Shown here one piece after another: positions 32,701 through 37,541 of a DNA stretch of 37,541 nt. The notes under the pieces were generated by a model that saw only the letters and a program-made list of their open reading frames with translations, was not told the origin of the DNA and did not search any database. Source of the stretch: an uncultured Geobacteraceae bacterium (GTDB lineage Bacteria; Desulfobacterota; Desulfuromonadia; Geobacterales; Pseudopelobacteraceae). Within the stretch, counting starts at the first letter, position 1; every line of letters begins with the position of its first letter. The stretch spans positions 1 through 37,541 of the forward strand of contig CAIMXI010000432.1 of assembly GCA_903845365.1 (NCBI GenBank), in the 5' to 3' direction. Both the position numbers and the translations under genes were made by a program.

Positions 32701-35700
32701 AAACAGATTCAAGAGCAGATGGAGCAGGCCAGATTGGCCGCTGAGGCCGCTGCTGAAAGGTTCCAGGCTCAGCTTGCCGAGCGGAGAGAAGCGGAAAGTC
32801 GTCTGGAACAGACCGTTGAAAAACGTACTCAAGAATTGGAGAGTGCCTACGAAGAGTTGCAGAGCGAGCGTGACGAGCGGAATCGAGTGGAGTTCAGGCT
32901 GGAAACAACAGCGACAGAACTGACTCAGGAGCTGACGACAGTCAACGATAGGTTGCAGGCTACGCGTGACGAGCTTAAACAGACCGGAGAGCGGATGGAA
33001 GAGGCCAGGTTGGCCGCTGAGGCCGCCGCTAAAGCCGCCGCTGAAAAGTTCGCGTCTGAACTTGCCGATTGGAGGAAGGCGGAAAGTCGCCTTGAGCAAA
33101 CCGTCGCAGAGCGGAACGAGGAGTTGGCAACCGTCAACGGACAGTTGCAAGCTGAACGTGACGCGCTTAAACAGACTCAAGAGCAGATGGAACAGGACTG
33201 GTTGGCCGCTGAGGCTGCCGCTGAGATGTTTGAGGCTCAGCTTGCCGAGCGTAGAGAAGCGGAAAATCGCCTTGAGCAGACAGTAGCAGAACGGACGGAG
33301 GAGTTGGCAACCGTCAACGAACAGTTGCAAGCAAATCGTGACGAGCTTAAACAGACTGAAGAGCGGATGGAGCAGGCCAGGTTGGCTGCTGATGCCGCTG
33401 CTAAAGCCGCCTCTGAGAAGTTCGAGGCGGAGCTTGCCGAGCGGAGAAAGGCGGAAAGTACTCTTGAGCAGACTGTTGCAGAACGGACTCGGGAATTATC
33501 GACCGTCACCGGGCAACTTCAGTTCGAAACCATCTTGCGCAAAGATACTGAAGCACGGCTGGAAAAAAACAGGTTGGCCGCTGAAGCCGCCTCTGAAAAA
33601 TTCAAGGCGGAGCTTGCCGAGCGTAAGCAGGCGGAAGGCAGGCTTGAGCAGACAGTAGCAGAACGGACCGCGGAGTTGGCGACAGTCAACGGCCAGTTGC
33701 AGGCCAAACGTGACGAGCTTAAACAGACAGAAGAGCGGATGGAAGAGGCAAGGCTGGCTGCTGAGGCCGCAGCTAGCGCCGCCGCTGAAAAGTTTGCTTC
33801 TGAGCTTGCCGAGCGGAGAGAGGCAGAAAGTCGCCTTGAGCAGACGGTTGTAGAGCGAACCGAGGATCTGGCGACAGTCAACGGACAGTTGCAGGCCAAG
33901 CGTGATGAGCTTAAACAGAGTGAAGAGCGAATGGAAGAAGCAAGGTTGGCTGCAGAGGCTGCAGCTTCAGCCGCTGCTGAAAAGTTCGCGGCTGAGCTTG
34001 CCGAGCGGAGAGAGGCGGAAAGTCGCCTTGAGCAGACCGTTACTGAGCGGACTGAAGAGTTGGCTTCAGTTAACGGCCAGTTGCAAGCTGAGCGTGACGG
34101 GCATAAGCAGACTCAAGAGCGGATGGAAGAGGCCAGGTTGGCTGCAGAGGCCGCAGCTTCAGCCGCCGCTGAAAAGTTTGCGTCTGAGCTTGCCGAGCGG
34201 AGAGCGGCAGAAAGTCGCCTTGAGCAGACGGTTGTAGAGCGTACAGGGGAGTTGGCGACAGTCAACGGACAGTTGCAGGCTAAGCGTGATGAGCTTAAAC
34301 AGAGTGAAGAGCGGATGGAAGAGGCAAGGTTGGCTGCAGAGGCTGCAGCTTCAGCCGCCGCAGAAAAGTTTGCGGCTGAGCTTGCCGAGCGGAGAGAGGC
34401 GGAAAGTCGCCTTGATCAGACCGTTGCAGAGCGTACCGGGGAGCTGGCTACCGTCAACGATAAGTTGCAGGCTACGCGTGATGAGCTTAAGCAGACCGAA
34501 GAGCGGATGGAAGAGGCAAGGCTGGCCGCAGAGGCCGCCGCTAAAGCCGCCGCTGAAAAGTTCGCATCTGAGCTTGCCGAGCGGAGGGAAGCGGAAAGTC
34601 GCCTTGAGCAGACAGTCGCAGAGCGTACCGGGGAGTTGGCGTCAGTCAACGAACAGTTGCAGGCCAAACGTGACGAGCTTAAACAGACCGAAGAGCGGAT
34701 GGAGCAGGCCAGACTGGCAGCAGAGGCCGCCGCCAAAGCCGCCGCTGAAAAGTTCGCATCTGAACTTGCCGAGCGGAGGGAGGCAGAAAGTCGTCTTGAG
34801 CAGACCGTCGCAGAACGGACCGGGGAGTTGGCAACGGTCAACGAACAGTTGCAGGCCAAACGTGACGAACTTAAACAGACTGAAGAGCGGATGGAGCAGG
34901 CCAGACTGGCTGCAGAAGCCGCAGCAAAAGCCGCCGCTGAGAAGTTTGCGTCTGAGCTGGCCGAGCGGAGAGATGCGGAAAGTCGCCTTGAGCAGACCGT
35001 CGCAGAGCGTACCGAGGAGTTGGCTACAGTCAACGGTCAGTTGCAGGCCAAGCGTGACGAACTTAAACAGACTCAAGAGCGGATGGAGCAGGCTAGACTG
35101 ACTGCAGAGGCCGCAGCTAAAGCCGCTGCTGAAAAGTTTGAGTCAGAACTTGCCGAGCGAAGAAAGGTGGAAAGCGCTCTTGAGCAGACAGTCGCTGAGC
35201 GTACCGGTGAGTTGGCAACAGTCAACGAGCAGTTGCAGGCCAAGCGTAACGAGCTTAAACAGACTGAAGAGCGGATGGAACAGGCAAGGTTGTCTGCTGA
35301 GGCTGCCGCAAAAGTCGCCGCTGAAAAGTTTGCGGCTGAGCTTGCCGAGCGCAGGGATGCAGAGAGTCGTCTTGAGCAGACGGTTGCAATACGTACTCAG
35401 GAATTGGCTGCAGCCAACGAACAGTTGCAGAACGAGCGTGACGAGCGGAATCGAGTGGAATTCAGACTGGAAACGACTGCCGCAGAGCGGAAGCAGGAGT
35501 TCGAGACGGTAGTTGCTCAACTCAATAAAGAGCTTGCCGAGCATAAGGAAGCGGAAAGCCGCCTTGAACAGAGAGTTGCGGAGCGCACTGAGGAGTTGGC
35601 GACCGTCAACGGGCAGTTGCAGGCTAAACGTGACGAGCATAAACAGACTGAAGAGATATTGGAACAGGTTCGACTTGCCGCCAAAGCAGCTCTCGAAAAG

Positions 35701-37541
35701 ATACAGTCCGAGCTTGCCGCAGAACAGGCGGAGCTCGAATCTATCAACGGCAAGTTGCAGGCCGAAACCACCTTGCGCAAATATACTGAAGAACGGCTGG
35801 AGCAGGCCAGGCTGGCTGCTGAAGCTGCCGCTGAAAAGTTCCGGGTTGAGATTGCCGAGCGGAGAGAGGCGGAAGGCAGGCTTGAGCAGACAGTTGCAGA
35901 GCGGATACAGGAGCTGGCAACAGTCAACGGCCAGTTGCAGGCCGAAACCAGCTTGCGCAAAAATACTGAAGAGCGACTGGAACAAGCAAGGCTGGCCGCA
36001 GAAGCCGCTGCAGATAAGTTCAGGACTGAGCTTGCTGAGCGGAGAGAGGCGGAAAGCAGGCTTGAACAGTCGGTTGCAGAACGGACTCAGGATTTGGCCG
36101 CCGTCAACCTGCAGTTGCAGGCCAAACGTGACGAGCTTAAGCAGACTGAAGAGCGGATGGAGCAGGCCAGACTGGCCGCCGAGGCTGCAGCCAAAGCCAC
36201 AGCCGAAAGTTTCGAGACTCAGCTTGCCGAGCGTAGGCAGGCGGAGAGAGCCCTGGAACAGAGGGCTGCGGAACGGAATCAGGAATTGGCATCCGTAAAG
36301 GAACAACTGCAGACCGAAATCATTGGACGCAGAGATACCGAAGAGCGTCTGGAACATACCAGAGATCTGATGGAAGAAGCCAGGGTGACCGCCGAAGCCG
36401 CTGCCAAAGTGGCCGCTGAAAAGTTCCAGGCTGAGCTTGCCGAACGGAGACTGGCGGAGCGCCTCCTTGAAGAGAAGGTTGCAGAACGGACTAAGGAGCT
36501 TGAGAGTCTAAACGTACAGTTGCGAGTTGAAACCACCAGGCGCAGAAACAGTGAAGAGGCGCTGGAACAGGCCAAGCTGGCCTCTGAAGCCGCCGCTGAA
36601 AAGTTCCAGACTGAGCTTGCCGAACGGAGGCAGGCAGAAAGCATCCTTGAACAGAAAGTTACTGAACAGAGCGAGGAACTGGCGACGGTCAGCGGGCAGT
36701 TGCAGGCCGAAACCACCAAGCGCAAAAACACCGAAGAGATGCTGGAACAGGCCATGAAAGCCACTGAAGCAGTTGTTCAGCAGTTGCAGGACGAACTTGC
36801 CGAACATAAAGCCGCAGAAGAGCAACTTGCTCAGTCTAGACTGGAAGCAGCAGCCATCAGCGAAAAGTTGAAGGCGGAACTTGCCGAGCGGAGAGAGATA
36901 GAAAGCAATCTGGAGCAGACGAAGGCCTTCTCCGACAGATTGTTTAATGCATCACCAGATACGCTGCTGCTGTTCGATCCGGAGACAGGCAAACCGATCA
37001 GATGGAACAAGAGCTTTGCCGAAGTGAGCGGATACGATGACAAAGAGATTCCTCTTATGAAAGCTCCGAAAGATTTTTATGAGGAGGTCCTTCCCAACGG
37101 CACAATGCCGGCATTGCTTGATGTCTCCACCGGAAAGAAAAAGTTTGCCGAACTGATAATGCACACCAAGAACGGTACGCGTATTCCGTACGAGTGTGGT
37201 GTCACGGTTATTAAAACCAGAGAGGGTAAACCTCTGCTCATGCCGGTGGGAAGGGACGTCACCGGCCGCAGGACCAAGAGCGCAATACTTGCCAATATGA
37301 GCCGAGAAATACGTACGGAAACGAACGGCATCATCAACATGAACGCGTTTCTGCTTGAGACCGCTCTGTCCAATGAACAGCGCAATTATGCCCAGATAGC
37401 TCACAGAAGCGGCGAGAGCCTTCTCGAATACATAAACGATATCGTCAGTTTCTCGAATATCGAGGCGGGTATTCTGGAGATTGTGAAACAGGACTTTGAT
37501 TTTAAAGACCTGCTGGATGAAGCCACCGAAATTCTAAACGC
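29704..37541 (+). CDS. Giant receiver - coiled-coil - PAS - HisKA-like signalling protein (partial, 3' end beyond the window)
   Basis: One frame of 2,612 complete codons with no stop before the edge. AGAGGA lies nine bases before the ATG. Residues 14-130 are a response-regulator receiver: Asp19-Asp20, phospho-acceptor Asp63 in SDIKMPGEDG and Lys113 in QKP are present, but the conserved Thr/Ser is Ala91 (VVLMADQ). Residues about 135-2405 are an apparently proline-free, Glu/Ala/Gln/Arg-rich coiled coil made of variants of ELAERRxAESRLEQTV, AERTEELATVNxQLQ and AxRDELKQTEERMEQARLAAEAA. Residues about 2408-2525 form a PAS domain (LFNASPDTLLLFD, WNKSFAEVSGY, PVGRDVTGR). A HisKA-type helix pair follows (ILANMSREIRTETNGII, then SLLEYINDIVSFSNIEAG); Arg2534 replaces the phospho-acceptor His. 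Any ATPase domain lies beyond the window. It is probably a signalling scaffold, function unknown. Confidence 0.85.
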   Translation, partial: MGKSDQGMDTLHPHILVVDDELDMCCMMANYLKRSGYKVDMACNAADAYSMVEDGQYQAVVSDIKMPGEDGISLLTRILKNWPETPVVLMADQNDSQLMQAAIKHGAFDSIQKPPDFVHLEKIIERAVKYSRLQRLEKNYHAEIEEAVVERALESERAAARLRTELAERNSAEERLRAEYAERQKLESSQQQAAAERASELQSAIEQLSAEIAERKAAEEKLMQERAAAEAVNEQLQAELAAERKQAEAGVAQLQAEIAERLQLEESLQQSSSERALQLQATIEQLRTELVERKEVEKQLEQVWNAAEAANEQMRIKLAERKQESQTITEQLQIEFAERQAAEERMMQAEIAAEAANRQLQAEIGERQQLETSLQQTAAERMSELQTVVENLKAELAAERTQAEEQLKQTRLTAEAAIEQLEVQHAERKQEWQNVTEQLQVEFTERQSAEEKLKQAETTIEALNKQLQAEIERLQSERAAEQKAVEELLEQTQVAAEDAVKQMEAKNAELKREWQTVAEQLQTEFTERQLAEEKLELARKAAEAADVEMQARLAGRQQELQTVSEQLQTEFAERKAAEERLERARLDAETTIEHLHEELADHKRSEESLEKARLAAEAVIEQLRSGLDGERNQRSQVEFRLEATATERRQVESRLAQTVAKRTEELAKVNEELQAKREEQKQTEEVLEKARVEAKAALEQVHSELAEQKLAESRLEQTVAERTEELANANEQLQAARKEQKQTEERLEQARVEAKAALDKIQSELAAGRTQLEIANEQLQAERIGRKDTAERMEQAKLAAEAAAKAAAEKFQAELAKRKKAEDRLEQAVAERTEELEAVSEQLQAKRDEQKQTEERMENALLAAEAAAEKFQAELAERREAESGLEQTVAERTQELASMNERLESERAKNSEALEELTQSWMAVEATNERLQAELAAEREDAEKRLENARLAAEAAAERFEAQLAERREAESRLEQTVSERTEELAVVNGQLQDKRDALKQIQEQMEQARLAAEAAAERFQAQLAERREAESRLEQTVEKRTQELESAYEELQSERDERNRVEFRLETTATELTQELTTVNDRLQATRDELKQTGERMEEARLAAEAAAKAAAEKFASELADWRKAESRLEQTVAERNEELATVNGQLQAERDALKQTQEQMEQDWLAAEAAAEMFEAQLAERREAENRLEQTVAERTEELATVNEQLQANRDELKQTEERMEQARLAADAAAKAASEKFEAELAERRKAESTLEQTVAERTRELSTVTGQLQFETILRKDTEARLEKNRLAAEAASEKFKAELAERKQAEGRLEQTVAERTAELATVNGQLQAKRDELKQTEERMEEARLAAEAAASAAAEKFASELAERREAESRLEQTVVERTEDLATVNGQLQAKRDELKQSEERMEEARLAAEAAASAAAEKFAAELAERREAESRLEQTVTERTEELASVNGQLQAERDGHKQTQERMEEARLAAEAAASAAAEKFASELAERRAAESRLEQTVVERTGELATVNGQLQAKRDELKQSEERMEEARLAAEAAASAAAEKFAAELAERREAESRLDQTVAERTGELATVNDKLQATRDELKQTEERMEEARLAAEAAAKAAAEKFASELAERREAESRLEQTVAERTGELASVNEQLQAKRDELKQTEERMEQARLAAEAAAKAAAEKFASELAERREAESRLEQTVAERTGELATVNEQLQAKRDELKQTEERMEQARLAAEAAAKAAAEKFASELAERRDAESRLEQTVAERTEELATVNGQLQAKRDELKQTQERMEQARLTAEAAAKAAAEKFESELAERRKVESALEQTVAERTGELATVNEQLQAKRNELKQTEERMEQARLSAEAAAKVAAEKFAAELAERRDAESRLEQTVAIRTQELAAANEQLQNERDERNRVEFRLETTAAERKQEFETVVAQLNKELAEHKEAESRLEQRVAERTEELATVNGQLQAKRDEHKQTEEILEQVRLAAKAALEKIQSELAAEQAELESINGKLQAETTLRKYTEERLEQARLAAEAAAEKFRVEIAERREAEGRLEQTVAERIQELATVNGQLQAETSLRKNTEERLEQARLAAEAAADKFRTELAERREAESRLEQSVAERTQDLAAVNLQLQAKRDELKQTEERMEQARLAAEAAAKATAESFETQLAERRQAERALEQRAAERNQELASVKEQLQTEIIGRRDTEERLEHTRDLMEEARVTAEAAAKVAAEKFQAELAERRLAERLLEEKVAERTKELESLNVQLRVETTRRRNSEEALEQAKLASEAAAEKFQTELAERRQAESILEQKVTEQSEELATVSGQLQAETTKRKNTEEMLEQAMKATEAVVQQLQDELAEHKAAEEQLAQSRLEAAAISEKLKAELAERREIESNLEQTKAFSDRLFNASPDTLLLFDPETGKPIRWNKSFAEVSGYDDKEIPLMKAPKDFYEEVLPNGTMPALLDVSTGKKKFAELIMHTKNGTRIPYECGVTVIKTREGKPLLMPVGRDVTGRRTKSAILANMSREIRTETNGIINMNAFLLETALSNEQRNYAQIAHRSGESLLEYINDIVSFSNIEAGILEIVKQDFDFKDLLDEATEILN
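33601..35430 (+). repeat. 192-bp in-frame tandem repeat array inside the giant coiled-coil gene
   Basis: Using the phenylalanine codon of the A-x-E-K-F motif as anchor, copies start at 33601, 33793, 33985, 34177, 34369, 34561, 34753, 34945, 35137 and 35329. This gives nine successive steps of exactly 192 bp (64 codons). Upstream and downstream copies are 180 bp (60 codons) or irregular; in the cases compared, the 12-bp difference is a missing A-A-(K/S)-A tetrapeptide. Copies are very similar in DNA sequence, implying recent duplication or gene conversion. Confidence 0.9.

Noticed and set aside
33601-35430. Regular repeats considered as a CRISPR array
   Set aside because: The period is 192 bp with no short repeat/unique spacer alternation, and the frame encodes a continuous heptad-type protein.
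30900-36830. Many long open frames on the minus strand and in other plus frames, rich in Ser, Leu, Cys or Pro
   Set aside because: They are shadows of the repetitive Glu/Ala/Gln/Arg codons of the giant coiled-coil gene. Their order mirrors the repeats and none has a recognisable domain.

Overview
The window holds the chromosomal replication-origin neighbourhood of a Gram-negative bacterium. The gene order is dnaA-dnaN-recF-gyrB-gyrA on the minus strand and, divergently, rpmH-rnpA-yidD-yidC-mnmE-mnmG-rsmG on the plus strand. The fused malic enzyme-phosphotransacetylase, the sucCD pair, the MgtE-N/CorA-like transporter and a sensor-kinase-style giant protein fit the Geobacter/Desulfuromonadales group (Desulfobacterota). 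That placement is inferred from gene content and gene order; no search was run.

Layout. Positions 1-3655 (minus strand) carry an envelope-polysaccharide pair, wzz-like then gmd, reading into cysS, which is cut by the left edge. Positions 3872-4320 hold a short FlaG-like gene behind a near-consensus sigma-28 (FliA) promoter, closed by a strong terminator shared with gyrA. Positions 4370-13203 (minus) are gyrA, gyrB, recF, dnaN and dnaA. Positions 13204-13557 are the best candidate oriC, with several DnaA-box-like sites and the rpmH promoter. Positions 13558-19910 (plus) are the ribosomal protein L34, RNase P, membrane insertase and tRNA/rRNA modification genes. parA/parB, often found next in this gene order, are not there; a small heat-shock gene follows instead. 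Positions 20681-25082 (plus) form a central-carbon block (sucC, sucD, maeB) with a hairpin of TTCAACC repeats before maeB. It is closed by a perfect bidirectional terminator shared with a convergent AAA-type ATPase/PD-(D/E)XK nuclease gene. After that come a CaCA-family cation exchanger and, convergent to it, a CorA-type transporter with an MgtE-like N-terminal domain.

The most striking object is the last gene, 29704 to the right edge. It is one reading frame of more than 2,612 codons without a stop. It encodes an N-terminal response-regulator receiver domain, about 2,270 residues of apparently continuous coiled coil, then a PAS domain and a HisKA-type dimerisation domain, cut by the window end. 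The coil looks like an extreme amplification of the short ERTxEL...N..L linker that usually precedes PAS or kinase domains. Part of it is a regular 192-bp (64-residue) tandem array. The phospho-acceptor histidine of the HisKA motif is arginine, and the conserved Thr/Ser of the receiver is alanine. This may therefore be a giant scaffold or pseudokinase signalling protein rather than a conventional hybrid kinase. It is the best candidate for an undescribed system in this window.
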